Assembly (NCBI GenBank): GCA_030949985.1
Contig: JAUZRX010000104.1
Coordinates: 20,728-84,727, forward strand
DNA length: 64,000 nt
Direction: 5' to 3'
Origin: Acidobacteriota bacterium
GTDB lineage: Bacteria; Acidobacteriota; Polarisedimenticolia; J045
Within the stretch, counting starts at the first letter, position 1. Each line of letters opens with the position of its first letter. Below, piece by piece: positions 7,661-16,591 of this stretch. Under the pieces are notes generated by a model. It searched no databases and was not told the DNA's origin. It saw only the letters and a program-made list of their open reading frames with translations. A program made the position numbers and the translations under genes.

Positions 7661-8959
7661 ATGGCCTGGCTCGATCTCTATAAGCGCAAGGTCCGCTCCG
7701 CCAAGGACGCGGTCAGCCTCATCGAAAGCGGTAACCGGGTCTACTACGGCGGCAACGCGGCGATCCCCATGGCTCTGGTGCGAGCCCTGGCCGAAGACTA
7801 CGAGGCCCTGCACGACGTGCAGCTCAATCACGTGCTGCTGCTCGGAGAGGACCCTCTTTCGGCTCCCGAGATGGAGGGGCACTTCCGCCACAACTCCCTT
7901 TTCGTCGGCCCGGCCGACCGCGAAGCGGTCAATTCGGGGCGGGCCGACTACGTGCCCGTCTTCCTGCACCACATTCCACGCCTGTTCAAGGAGAAGATCA
8001 TCGACCTGGACGTGGCGATGGTCATGGCCTCCCCTCCCGACGAACACGGCTTCATGAGCCTCGGCGTGGAAACCATGGCGGCCCAGGCAGCCTGCGCTGC
8101 GGCCCGCAAGGTGGTGGTCCAGGTCAACGAGAAGATGCCACGCGTCCTCGGTGATTCCTTCATTCACGTCAGCCGGGTGGACGCCATCGTGGAACACACC
8201 GAGGCCTTGCCCGAGCTGGCCGCCCGGCCGATCTCCGAGGTCGAACGGCAGATCGGCCAGAACATCCTGCCCCTGATCGAGGACGGATGCACGCTGCAGA
8301 TGGGCATCGGCGGCATCCCCGACGCGGTCTACGAATCCCTCGACGGCATCAAGGACCTGGGGGTGCACACCGAGATGATCTCCGACGGCTGCATGCACGC
8401 CATCGAGCGCGGCGTGATCACGGGAGCCCGCAAGACTCTGCACCAGGGCAAAGTCGTGATCACCTTCGCCCTCGGCTCCCAGCAGCTGTACGACTTTCTC
8501 GACAACAATCCGATGATCGAAGCCCATCCCTGCGACTATGTCAACGATCCCTTCATCGTCAGCCAGAACGAGAACATGGTGGCGATCAACTCGGCCATCG
8601 AGGTCGATCTGACGGGCCAGGTCTGCTCGGACTCCATCGGCCCTCGGATCTACTCCGGATTCGGTGGGCAGGTGGACTTCATCCGGGGCGCGGCCAAGGC
8701 CAAGGGCGGCAAACCGATCATCGCACTCCCCTCGACGGCCCGTAAGGGCAGTCAATCGCGTATCGTTCCCTTCCTGCAGCAGGGAGCCGGGGTAGTCACG
8801 ACCCGGGCCGATGTGCACTACGTGGTCACGGAGTGGGGTACAGCCCACCTCTTCGGCAAAAACCTGAGTCAACGCTGTGAGGCCCTGATCCAGATCGCTC
8901 ACCCCGACTTCCGCGCCGAACTGGAAAGTGCGGCCCGCGAGCGCGGCATCTTCGGCTGA
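7661..8959 (+). CDS. acetyl-CoA hydrolase / 4-hydroxybutyrate CoA-transferase family
   Basis: Encodes 432 aa, a typical length for the family. Two CoA-transferase alpha/beta halves are visible: the N-terminal half has SPPDEHGFMSLG, and the C-terminal half has GIGGIPDAVY, GVHTEMISDG, NSAIEVDLTGQV and IYSGFGGQVDFI. These match the butyryl/4-hydroxybutyrate CoA-transferase and acetyl-CoA hydrolase group, which moves CoA between short-chain acids through a glutamyl thioester. A Glu in HTEM or AIEVDL is the likely nucleophile; I cannot tell which from the sequence alone. The ATG follows an AGGAG. The location behind the ald-like gene suggests a shared role in amino-acid or short-chain acid fermentation. 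Donor and acceptor acids are unknown. Confidence 0.8.
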   Translation: MAWLDLYKRKVRSAKDAVSLIESGNRVYYGGNAAIPMALVRALAEDYEALHDVQLNHVLLLGEDPLSAPEMEGHFRHNSLFVGPADREAVNSGRADYVPVFLHHIPRLFKEKIIDLDVAMVMASPPDEHGFMSLGVETMAAQAACAAARKVVVQVNEKMPRVLGDSFIHVSRVDAIVEHTEALPELAARPISEVERQIGQNILPLIEDGCTLQMGIGGIPDAVYESLDGIKDLGVHTEMISDGCMHAIERGVITGARKTLHQGKVVITFALGSQQLYDFLDNNPMIEAHPCDYVNDPFIVSQNENMVAINSAIEVDLTGQVCSDSIGPRIYSGFGGQVDFIRGAAKAKGGKPIIALPSTARKGSQSRIVPFLQQGAGVVTTRADVHYVVTEWGTAHLFGKNLSQRCEALIQIAHPDFRAELESAARERGIFG

Positions 8960-8994
8960 CAGCGGGCCTTGACGCGGCGCCGCGCGGCCGCCGC

Positions 8995-9444
8995 TCAGCC
9001 GCACGCCTCGCCGCGCTCCAGCCAGCGCAGGATTCGCCGCTCGATCTCGTCGCGGGCCGCCCGGAACACGTTGAGCCGCTGCTCACCGTCCCCAACCGCC
9101 GCGGCGGGATCCTCGAGGGGCCAGTGCTCGTGCGTCCTCACCCCAGCCCACCCGGTGGGGCACTCCCGGGCCGCAGCGGCGCACACCGTGATCAGGTGGA
9201 CGATGTCCCCGGTCCGTCGCACTTCCGCCAGGGACTTGGGCACCAGGCCCACCGTGGGGATCCCCTGCTCTTCGAGGACGGCCAGCGCCAGGGGATGGAC
9301 CCGGGCAGCGGGCCGGGTGCCGGCACTGAGGACCCGATAACGCCCCGGAGCCAGATGCCGCAAGAGAGCCTCGGCGAGTTGACTGCGCGCGGAATTGCCG
9401 GTGCAGAGAAAGAGAACCGAGGGCCGCGAGACTGTCGGGTTCAC
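8995..9444 (-). CDS. arsC: arsenate reductase, low-molecular-weight phosphatase (thioredoxin-coupled) type
   Basis: Encodes 149 aa from a GTG at 9444 chosen because GGAGG lies 8 nt upstream; ATGs farther upstream (9489, 9471) lack such a site. The P-loop VLFLCTGNSARSQ carries the catalytic Cys14 and Arg20. Two further Cys, Cys88 and Cys95, sit in TVCAAAARECPTGW with the C-x6-C spacing of S. aureus/B. subtilis ArsC (Cys82/Cys89), which relays the disulfide to thioredoxin. An HEHWPLEDPA stretch with the general-acid Asp follows. This favours arsenate reductase over a protein-tyrosine phosphatase. No arsB, acr3 or arsR is seen here. It is divergent from the czc operon, forming a metal/metalloid resistance block. 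Confidence 0.85.
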   Translation of the reverse strand: MNPTVSRPSVLFLCTGNSARSQLAEALLRHLAPGRYRVLSAGTRPAARVHPLALAVLEEQGIPTVGLVPKSLAEVRRTGDIVHLITVCAAAARECPTGWAGVRTHEHWPLEDPAAAVGDGEQRLNVFRAARDEIERRILRWLERGEACG

Positions 9445-9525
9445 CGCTGTCACCTCCAAACACGGGGCCATTCCAGCACAGCTCGTCACGTCGCGAAACG
9501 CCGGCCGCGGCCCCCGGCGGCGGAT

Positions 9526-9554
9526 TTGACACGACCGCCGGCCGGACTTACCGT
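9526..9554 (+). promoter_or_regulatory. sigma-70-type promoter candidate for the czc operon
   Basis: A perfect TTGACA (9526-9531), a 17-nt spacer and TACCGT (9549-9554, keeping the conserved T-A-n-n-n-T) lie about 27 nt upstream of the GTG start of the first gene. They sit in the 137-nt gap shared with arsC. Predicted by eye only. Confidence 0.45.
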
Positions 9555-9581
9555 CATGGTTCCTGTGAAAGGGGCCGATGG

Positions 9582-10022
9582 GTGCGTGAGAAGATCCTCA
9601 GACTCCTGCTCGCGGCGACGCTGATCCTATCCCAGGTCGGCGTGCTGCCCGCGCTGAGCGGGGGCATGGTGCTGTGTATCGGCTCTGACGGCCACCGCGC
9701 CCTCGAGTTCGCCCCATGGGGTCTGTGTTGCGCGGACGCTTCCGCGGCCGGGGAGGAGCGAACACCACCGAACGCGCCTCCCGCACCCCTGATGCTGGGC
9801 GCGCCGGGTCCCCTCGCCTGCGGGCCGTGCAACGATCTCCCGCCGCTCCGGGAAGGCCGTTATACCTCCACCCGAAAGAGCGACACCGTCGCCCTGTTCA
9901 CGCCTCTCGTCTCCGGCCCGCTCTCCCTTCTGCCGCCGAACGAGGCGGTTCTGGAAACGCCCCCGCCCCCCGCGATCGGCACCGCCCTGGCGGCTCTGCG
10001 CACCATCGTCCTGCGCGCCTGA
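9582..10022 (+). CDS. small Cys-containing exported protein, head of the czc operon
   Basis: Encodes 146 aa from a GTG start, with AAAGGGG upstream. The N-terminus MREKILRLLLAATLILSQVG is a signal peptide. The mature part has LCIGSDGH, an LCC pair and a CGPC motif (Cys32, 49, 50, 80, 83 and His38), then a Pro-rich tail ending LRTIVLRA. I recall similar short LCIG-D-GH proteins ahead of heavy-metal RND operons, but no function is established that I can cite. The Cys/His set and the place ahead of czcCBA suggest a periplasmic metal-binding or sensing role. This is inference. The gap to czcC is 141 nt. Confidence 0.6.
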   Translation: MREKILRLLLAATLILSQVGVLPALSGGMVLCIGSDGHRALEFAPWGLCCADASAAGEERTPPNAPPAPLMLGAPGPLACGPCNDLPPLREGRYTSTRKSDTVALFTPLVSGPLSLLPPNEAVLETPPPPAIGTALAALRTIVLRA

Positions 10023-10163
10023 TCTCTCCCGTCGGCTGCCCTGACGCCGCCCTGCGCCCGCCTCCGTAACCGGGGCCGGCCGCCGGACGGCGATTGTTTT
10101 CCGCAGCACGTTTTTCGTTCGACGAACCGAGGGCGGCCGTGCCGCCCGACGGGAGCCCGAAAC

Positions 10164-11462
10164 ATGCCACATCTCCGTTCCTGGACCTGGATCCCGCCCC
10201 TATCCGCTGTCGGCGCCTTCCTGATGTTGCCGCTGCCCGTGGCGGCCGGCCCGACGCAGGACGTCACATCGCCGGCCCTGACGGAGAGCCGGGCCGTTCG
10301 TACCGCCATCGAGAACCATCCCTCTCTGCGTGCCCGACGGGCCGAGGTCGACAGGCTTCGCGCCCGCCTCCAGAGTGCGAAAACCTACCCCTACAACCCG
10401 GAGCTTTTCATCGGCCAGGGCCGCCGCAGGGGGGGAGGCACGCCAAGCACCGACCGGAGCGTCGAACTCTCCCAGCAGATCAGCATCGGCGGCAAGCGAA
10501 GCCTCGAGATCCGCGGCGCCGAAGCCCTCCTGGCGGACGCCGACGATCGCCTGCGACGCGCAGAACGCTTGCTGGCGGCAACCGTCCGTGCCGCTTTCGT
10601 CGAAGTCCTGCGCACCCGGGAGCTGCTCGAAGTCGAGCGCACCAACGTCGAGTTGACCCGCAACCTCGCCGAGGTGACCCGACGCCGTCTCGAGGCCGGC
10701 GAGGCGACCCAGATCGAAATGAATCTGGCCCTGGCCCAGGTCGGCCGGGACGAGCTCTCGCTCTCCATGGTCGAGGGCGCCTACAAAGCGGCCCGGGCCC
10801 TGCTGGCCGAGACCATCGGCCTGCCGCCCGAATCCCTGCCCCGGGTGACCGGCACGCTCACCGTACCTCGCTCCGGGACGCCGCCGCTTTCCGAGTTGCT
10901 GCGGGTCGCCGCCACTCGCCGCGCGGATCTGGCGGCGTTCAGCGACCGCATTCTCGCCGCCGAGTCGGCCCGCCGGCTGCGCCGCCGCCAGCGGATCCCC
11001 GATCTCCGCCTGAGCGCGTCCTGGGACCGGGAGGAAGGGACCGATCGCATTTTCGGCGCGGGCATCTCCCTGTCGATCCCGGTCTTCAACCGCAACCGCG
11101 GCCGCATCGCCGAGGCGGACGCCGGCCTCCGGCAGACCCTGGCCGAAAAGTCGGCGGCGGAAAACCGCGTCCAGCGGGAAATCATCGAGTCCTACGCGCT
11201 CTTCACCGCAGCGTCCACGGCCACCCGCAATCTCGAACAACGAGTTCTCGGCTCGCTCAACCAGAACCTCGACCTTCTCAATCGCTCGCTGAGAGCGGGC
11301 AAGATCGGCTGGACGGAGGTGATCGTCTTTCGCAGGGAGTTCACCCTGGCTCAGCGCGACTACGTGGACACGGTGGCCCGGGCCCGACTGGCCAAGATCC
11401 GCCTCGATCTCGCGTCCGGCACCGACCTCTCCGTTCTCTTTCATGAGGAGTCCTCCCGATGA
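10164..11462 (+). CDS. czcC: outer-membrane efflux channel, CzcC/TolC family
   Basis: Encodes 432 aa. A signal peptide (ending about VAAGP) is followed by two outer-membrane-efflux repeats, seen as long coiled-coil helices rich in Arg/Glu/Ala (LRARRAEVDRLRARLQSAK, LRRAERLLAATVRAAF and similar). Strand segments sit near 75-110 (YPYNPELFIGQG, ELSQQISIGGKR) and 275-310 (LRLSASWDREEG, GISLSIPVFNRN). The PVFNRNRGRIAEADA motif is typical of CzcC/CusC-like channels of the heavy-metal RND class. The stop overlaps the start of czcB as ATGA. It forms the outer-membrane duct of the tripartite pump. Confidence 0.85.
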   Translation: MPHLRSWTWIPPLSAVGAFLMLPLPVAAGPTQDVTSPALTESRAVRTAIENHPSLRARRAEVDRLRARLQSAKTYPYNPELFIGQGRRRGGGTPSTDRSVELSQQISIGGKRSLEIRGAEALLADADDRLRRAERLLAATVRAAFVEVLRTRELLEVERTNVELTRNLAEVTRRRLEAGEATQIEMNLALAQVGRDELSLSMVEGAYKAARALLAETIGLPPESLPRVTGTLTVPRSGTPPLSELLRVAATRRADLAAFSDRILAAESARRLRRRQRIPDLRLSASWDREEGTDRIFGAGISLSIPVFNRNRGRIAEADAGLRQTLAEKSAAENRVQREIIESYALFTAASTATRNLEQRVLGSLNQNLDLLNRSLRAGKIGWTEVIVFRREFTLAQRDYVDTVARARLAKIRLDLASGTDLSVLFHEESSR

Positions 11463-12730
11463 CGGCCAAGCCCACCGCATCCGCGGCCCCGCTCTTTCTC
11501 CTGCTCCTGCTGCTCCTGGCCTTTCTTGCCGCCTGTTCGGGGGAAGCGCCGGCGGCCTCCACCGGGGACGGGCACGACCCGGTCGCCGGGGACGAGCACC
11601 ACGACACACCGGGAGAGGATCACGAAGCGGAAGCCCACGACGAACACCAACCCGGCATCGTGGAACTGTCCCCCCGGTTGCTCGCGCGAGCCGAGATTCG
11701 CACCGCCACCGCCCAGCGACGCCACCTCCCGGCGGAGATCAGGACTACCGGGCAAGTGGACTTCAATCGCGACCGCCTGGTCCACGTCACCCCCCGCATC
11801 GCCGGTCGTATCGTCGAGGCCCGCGCGGATCTCGGCGACCGGGTACGCCCGGGCGAGGTCCTGGCCGTGATGGACTCGATCGAGCTGGGGCAGGCCAAAT
11901 CCGACTATCTCCAGGCGCGGGCCCGCCGCGAGCTGGCCCTCCAGAACTACGAACGGGAAGAGTCCTTGCGCGCCGAGAGGATCTCCTCGGAGAGGGAGGT
12001 TCTCGACGCCCAGGCGGCCCTGCGCGAGGCCACGGCCGTACTGCGCGCCGCCGAGGAACGGCTGCATCTTCTCGGGCTGGATCAAGACGCCCTGGCCGCG
12101 GTTCATTACGACGATCCCCAGTCTTCGCTCTACGAAGTCCGGGCTCCCATCGCGGGCAAGGTGGTCCGCAAGCACATCTCCCTCGGCGAGATGGCCTCCA
12201 CCGACTCGGTGCTCTTCACCATAGCCGACCTCTCGTCCGTCTGGATCTGGATCGACGTCTACGAGCGCAACCTGCAGCACGTGCATCTCGAGGACGACAT
12301 CCGCGTCCGGGCCGACGCCTACCCCGACCGCATTTTCATCGGCGAGGTGACCTATCTCAGTGACGAAGTGGACACCGACACGCGTACCGTTCGCGCCCGC
12401 ATCGATGTCAAGAACGCCGACGGCGCCCTGCGCCCCGGCATGTTCGTTCGCGTGCAGATCTCCGATCCGCATCTCGCTCCCGCCCAATCCGCGGGCATGG
12501 TGGTTGTCCCGGAAGACGCCGTACAGCGCAACGGCGACGAGTACCTGGTCTTCGTCAGCCTGGGAGAAGGTCGCTTCATGGCCCGCGAAGTGGAACCGGG
12601 TCGCAAGGCATCGGGCTTCGTCGAGATCCGGCAAGGCATCGAAGCCGGCGAGGAAGTCGTGATCCAGGGTTCTTTCACTCTCAAATCCGAGCTGTCCAAG
12701 GAATCCCTGGGCGGGGGCCACGCGCACTGA
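11459..12730 (+). CDS. czcB: RND efflux periplasmic adaptor, CzcB family, with His-rich N-terminus
   Basis: Encodes 423 aa. A long hydrophobic signal ends in the lipobox FLAAC, so it is a lipoprotein adaptor. The mature N-terminus is a His/Asp/Glu-rich stretch (GHDPVAGDEHHDTPGEDH and onward), and the last residues are GGGHAH; both look like metal-binding ends. The core follows the membrane-fusion-protein plan: barrel-sandwich half (VTPRIAGRIVEARADLGDRV), alpha-hairpin (QARARRELALQNYEREE to RAAEERLHLLG), second sandwich half (YEVRAPIAGKVVRKHI), beta-barrel and membrane-proximal domains. It joins CzcA to CzcC. Confidence 0.9.
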   Translation: MTAKPTASAAPLFLLLLLLLAFLAACSGEAPAASTGDGHDPVAGDEHHDTPGEDHEAEAHDEHQPGIVELSPRLLARAEIRTATAQRRHLPAEIRTTGQVDFNRDRLVHVTPRIAGRIVEARADLGDRVRPGEVLAVMDSIELGQAKSDYLQARARRELALQNYEREESLRAERISSEREVLDAQAALREATAVLRAAEERLHLLGLDQDALAAVHYDDPQSSLYEVRAPIAGKVVRKHISLGEMASTDSVLFTIADLSSVWIWIDVYERNLQHVHLEDDIRVRADAYPDRIFIGEVTYLSDEVDTDTRTVRARIDVKNADGALRPGMFVRVQISDPHLAPAQSAGMVVVPEDAVQRNGDEYLVFVSLGEGRFMAREVEPGRKASGFVEIRQGIEAGEEVVIQGSFTLKSELSKESLGGGHAH

Positions 12731-12740
12731 GGAGAACGGT

Positions 12741-15700
12741 ATGATTCACGCCATCATCGATTTCTCGCTGAACAACCGCTTTCTCGTGATCGTGTCGTGG
12801 CTTCTGCTGGCGGTCGTCGGGGTTTTCTCGCTCAACACGCTGCCCATCGACGCCGTTCCCGACGTGACCAACATCCAGGTCCAGGTGCTGACCAACAGCC
12901 CCGGCCTGGGCCCCGAGGAGGTGGAACGCTTCATCACCTTCCCCGTGGAAACCGCCATGAGCGGCCTGCCACGGGTCGAGGAGATCCGCTCGGTTTCCAA
13001 GTTCGGCCTCTCACTGGTGACCGTCGTTTTCGAGGAAGGCAGCGACATCTACTGGGCCCGTCAGCTGGTCGCCGAGAGGCTGACAGCAGCCCGGGAGCAG
13101 ATTCCCGACGGGTACGGCGAGCCCGAGATGGGCCCCATCTCGACCGGCCTGGGTGAGATCTACCAGTTCGAGGTGCGAGGGGAACCCATGTGCGGCCCGG
13201 AAGAGCCCGACACGGATGCCTGCTACACACCGATGGAACTCCGCACCATCCTCGACTGGTTTGTCAATTACCAGCTTCGCTCGGTGCCCGGGATCGTCGA
13301 GGTGAATTCCTTCGGCGGCGAACTGAAGACCTACCAGGTGAGTATCGACCCCCTGCGGCTGACGGCCTACGGCCTGTCTCTCGCGGAGGTCTTCGATGCC
13401 ATAGAAGCCAACAACCGCAACGTGGGGGGCGGCTACATCGCCCACCAGGGAGAACAATACCTGATCCGCGGCGAGGGGCTGGTCGCCAGCCTCGAGGACA
13501 TCGGCCTGATCGTCCTGGCCCACGATCGCCAGGGGACACCCGTCTATGTCTCCGACATCGCGGAAGTCGAGTTTGCGCCCATGATCCGCCAAGGGGCCGT
13601 GACCCGCGACGGTCGCGGCGAGGCGGTGGTCGGCATCGTGATGATGCTGATGGGCGAAAACTCCCGCGTCGTGGTCGACCACGTCAAGCAGAAGATCGAG
13701 GCGATCAAGAAGACGCTGCCCGAGGGCGTGACGATCGAGACTTTCTACGATCGCACCGACCTGGTGCGCCGAACGATCAAGACGGTGGCCAAGAACCTGA
13801 TCGAGGGCGGGGCGCTGGTGATCGTCATTCTGCTGCTTTTGCTGGGCAATCTTCGCGGTGGCCTGATCGTCTCGGCCGCCATTCCCCTCTCGATGCTCGT
13901 GGCGTTCACCGCGATGCGATTCGCCGGCCTGTCGGGCAACCTGATGAGCCTGGGCGCCATCGATTTCGGCCTGATCGTCGACGGTTCGGTGGTCATGATC
14001 GAGAACATCGTCCGGGTCCTGCACAGCCGACGCCACGAGACGGGCGTGCCCCACATCGAGAAGGTACGCGCCGCGGCCCACCAGGTGGCCCGGCCGGTGG
14101 TCTTCGCCGTCGGGATCATCATGATCGTCTACCTGCCGATCCTCGCCCTGCGGGGGGTGGAAGGGAAGATGTTCCGTCCGATGGCCCTGACGGTGGTCTT
14201 CGCCCTGGCCGCCTCCCTGGTCTGCGCCATGACCTTGATGCCGGTGCTGGCCAGCCTGCTGATCAAGAAGGTCTCCGAGAAGGAACCCCTGCTCTTCCGG
14301 ATGATTCAGCGACTCTACAAGCCTCTGCTTCAGCGGGCTCTGCGCTGGAAGATCATCACCGCGACCATCGCGTTGACCCTCTTCGTCGCCAGCCTGGGCG
14401 TCATCCCCTTCCTCGGCGCAGAGTTCATCCCGCGCCTGGACGAGGGCGCGATCGCGATGCAAATCTGGCGTCCCCCGAGCATCTCTCTCGAGGAATCCAA
14501 CCGGGTCAGCCTGATCGCCGAGAAGGTGATCCTCGAACAGTTCCCGGAAGTGGAAACGGTCGTCTCCCGCACGGGCCGGGCGGAGATCGCCACGGATCCC
14601 ATGGGAGTGGAGATCAGTGATACCTACCTGATTCTCAAGCCCCCCAAGACCTGGCGTTTCAAGACCAAGGAAAAGCTGATCCAGGCCATCGACGCGGCGA
14701 TGAAGGAGAACGTACCCGGCGCGATCTTCTCTTTCTCCCAGCCGATCGAGCTGCGGGTGCAGGAGTTGATCGCCGGCGTCCGCTCGGACATCGCCGTGCA
14801 CATCTATGGCGACGATCTCAAGCTGATGAAGCGCAAGGCCGACGAGGTGGTGGCCGTGCTCCAGAAGATTCCCGGCGCGGCCGATGTCAAGGCCGAGCAG
14901 ACCGTCGGCCTGCCGATGCTCAACGTCCGCGTCGACCGGGAAGCCATCGCCCGGCACGGCATCAACGCGCAGGACGTGCTCGACGTGGTGGAGACCATCG
15001 GCGGCAAGTCACTGGGCGTGGTGCTCGAAGGCCAGAAACGCTTCGTGCTGCAGGTCCGCTTCGCGGCCGACAACGTACGGCAGAGCCTCGACCAGGTTCG
15101 GAACCTGCGGGTCCGCGGCCCCGCGGAAGGTGACGCGCGGGCACGCTTGATCCCCCTTTCCCAGCTCGCCGACATCTCCATCGAGGACGGTTCGGCGCAG
15201 ATCAGCCGGGAGAATATCAGTCGCCGGATCAACGTGGAGAGCAATGTCCGGGGCCGCGACCTGGCCTCGTTCGTCAAGGAGGCCCGGGCGGCGGTGGAAC
15301 GGGATGTCGAGTTACCACCCGGCTGGCTCATCGAGTGGGGCGGCCAGTTCGAAAACCTCCAGGCGGCCACCCGGCGCCTGACGCTACTGGTACCGCTGGC
15401 CCTGCTGATGATCTTCGTCCTGCTCTACTCGACTTTCAACTCGGGACGCCTGGCGATCCTGATTTTCACCAACGTACCGCTCGCCGTCACCGGCGGCCTG
15501 TTGGCGCTCGCCCTGCGAGGCTATCCCTTCTCGATCTCGGCGGGCGTCGGTTTCATCGCCCTCTTCGGCGTGGCGGTGCTCAACGGCGTGGTCCTGATCT
15601 CCTACGTCGAGCAGAAGCGCCGGGAGGGCGCCGATCCGGAACATGCCGCCATCGAGGGCGCCAGCGTCCGGCTCAGGCCGGTGCTGATGACCGCCATGGT

Positions 15701-15875
15701 GGCCTCCCTCGGCTTCCTGCCCATGGCGATGGCCACCAGCGCCGGCGCAGAAGTCCAGCGGCCCCTGGCCACGGTGGTCATCGGCGGGCTGGTGACCTCC
15801 ACCCTGCTCACCCTGCTGGTCCTGCCAACCATCTACAGCTGGTTTGCCGTCAAGCGCGCCGACGCCGGCCGCTGA
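12741..15875 (+). CDS. czcA: heavy-metal efflux RND pump, CzcA family
   Basis: Inner-membrane proton/metal antiporter of 1044 aa, the usual length. It begins MIHAIIDFSLNNRFLVI with the LPIDAVPDVTNIQVQVLT porter start seen in CzcA/CusA. Transmembrane helix 4 carries DFGLIVDGSVVMIEN, with Asp408, Asp414 and Glu421 matching the CzcA D-D-E proton relay typical of divalent-cation (Zn/Co/Cd) exporters. A porter loop near residue 150 has two Cys (MCGPEEPDTDACY), which I do not remember as a family constant. A GAGGAG lies 6 nt before the ATG. It is the third component of the czcCBA pump; the exact metal is not readable. Confidence 0.92.
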   Translation: MIHAIIDFSLNNRFLVIVSWLLLAVVGVFSLNTLPIDAVPDVTNIQVQVLTNSPGLGPEEVERFITFPVETAMSGLPRVEEIRSVSKFGLSLVTVVFEEGSDIYWARQLVAERLTAAREQIPDGYGEPEMGPISTGLGEIYQFEVRGEPMCGPEEPDTDACYTPMELRTILDWFVNYQLRSVPGIVEVNSFGGELKTYQVSIDPLRLTAYGLSLAEVFDAIEANNRNVGGGYIAHQGEQYLIRGEGLVASLEDIGLIVLAHDRQGTPVYVSDIAEVEFAPMIRQGAVTRDGRGEAVVGIVMMLMGENSRVVVDHVKQKIEAIKKTLPEGVTIETFYDRTDLVRRTIKTVAKNLIEGGALVIVILLLLLGNLRGGLIVSAAIPLSMLVAFTAMRFAGLSGNLMSLGAIDFGLIVDGSVVMIENIVRVLHSRRHETGVPHIEKVRAAAHQVARPVVFAVGIIMIVYLPILALRGVEGKMFRPMALTVVFALAASLVCAMTLMPVLASLLIKKVSEKEPLLFRMIQRLYKPLLQRALRWKIITATIALTLFVASLGVIPFLGAEFIPRLDEGAIAMQIWRPPSISLEESNRVSLIAEKVILEQFPEVETVVSRTGRAEIATDPMGVEISDTYLILKPPKTWRFKTKEKLIQAIDAAMKENVPGAIFSFSQPIELRVQELIAGVRSDIAVHIYGDDLKLMKRKADEVVAVLQKIPGAADVKAEQTVGLPMLNVRVDREAIARHGINAQDVLDVVETIGGKSLGVVLEGQKRFVLQVRFAADNVRQSLDQVRNLRVRGPAEGDARARLIPLSQLADISIEDGSAQISRENISRRINVESNVRGRDLASFVKEARAAVERDVELPPGWLIEWGGQFENLQAATRRLTLLVPLALLMIFVLLYSTFNSGRLAILIFTNVPLAVTGGLLALALRGYPFSISAGVGFIALFGVAVLNGVVLISYVEQKRREGADPEHAAIEGASVRLRPVLMTAMVASLGFLPMAMATSAGAEVQRPLATVVIGGLVTSTLLTLLVLPTIYSWFAVKRADAGR

Positions 15876-16066
15876 TCCCGCGCTCCGGGCCCTTTCCCGC
15901 TCCGGCGACGGGAGGCCCGGGCGCGCGATCTCCAGGGGACTCGCCCGGGGAAGCCGTCACCGGCGAAAACGGCGGCCGGGAGCGGGCCCTGGCGGGCGGC
16001 ACGTCCCCGGCCACGCGAGGCGGGCACCGCCCGCGGCCCGCCGACTGCGGAGAGGAGACCGTGCGC

Positions 16067-16153
16067 TGGTACCGGGAGTGGGACTCGAACCCACACGGCC
16101 TGTCGGCCAGGGGATTTTAAGTCCCCTGCGTCTACCCGTTCCGCCATCCCGGC
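16067..16153 (-). tRNA. tRNA-Leu (anticodon UAA)
   Basis: 87 nt with a full cloverleaf on the minus strand: acceptor GCCGGGA/TCCCGGT (one G-U pair), anticodon stem GGGGA/TCCCC around the loop CTTAAAA (anticodon TAA), a long variable arm typical of Leu tRNA, a GTTCGAGTC T-loop, and an encoded 3' CCA. The flanking 15876-16066 holds GC-rich inverted bits but nothing I can name. Confidence 0.95.
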
Positions 16154-16374
16154 GTGGAGCGATCCTACGACAACCGCGGGCGCTGCGCGATGCAGCGGGG
16201 AGAGCTCCGGCGAGGAAGATATCGGACTGGTGCACAAGGAAATGGGAGCCGGCGGACCGGAACCCGGGGCCCCAGGCTTCGGCGGCACTCTTCCTGCCGC
16301 AAGAATCCTGTCAATTCCTGTGGCCCGGAGCCTGAGATCGAACCATGTTATTCGTGGGCTGGGCTTAGGAGTGG
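16154..16374. other. intergenic region, no gene recognised
   Basis: 221 nt between the tRNA-Leu 5' end and the small zinc-ribbon gene. Its composition is slightly less GC-rich than the surroundings. Open frames here have no ribosome-binding site or recognisable motif. Confidence 0.4.
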
Positions 16375-16536
16375 ATGGTGATTCTCACGATCGTATGCGT
16401 CTGTGGGCAACACAACGCAATCTCCGACGAAGAGCTCGAAACAGCGGTCTGCCATGGATGTGGCTGCACCCTGCTGCGTCCCGCGTCGGCGTCGCTGACC
16501 TCGTCGACCGAACCCACGCCCGCCACGACCTCCTGA
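16375..16536 (+). CDS. 53-aa zinc-ribbon protein
   Basis: Short frame from the ATG at 16375 (or a GTG at 16378) to the TGA at 16534-16536. AGGAG at 16367-16371 is 3 nt before the ATG and 6 nt before the GTG, so the GTG may be the real start. The protein reads ILTIVCVCGQHNAIS, then DEELETAVCHGCGCTLLRP and a Ser/Thr/Pro tail. Cys8, Cys10, Cys26, Cys29 and Cys31 give a C-x-C...C-x2-C-x-C pattern, like a minimal zinc ribbon. The CG-knuckle spacing makes chance unlikely, but the protein is tiny. It lies 55 nt upstream of the DUF6178 gene in the same direction and may be cotranscribed. Function unknown. Confidence 0.5.
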   Translation: MVILTIVCVCGQHNAISDEELETAVCHGCGCTLLRPASASLTSSTEPTPATTS

Positions 16537-16591
16537 GGCCTTCTTCCCCCAGGCCCCGCCGGTGTGGCCGCATCCTGCTTGATTGAGCAGA

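Noticed and set aside
13011..14957. 648-aa open frame antisense to czcA
   Set aside because: His/Asp/Gln-rich shadow of czcA codons; no motif or ribosome-binding site.
16230..16586. 118-aa plus-strand frame over the tRNA-DUF6178 gap
   Set aside because: No motif; the zinc-ribbon frame in the same stretch has conserved-type Cys spacing and an AGGAG.
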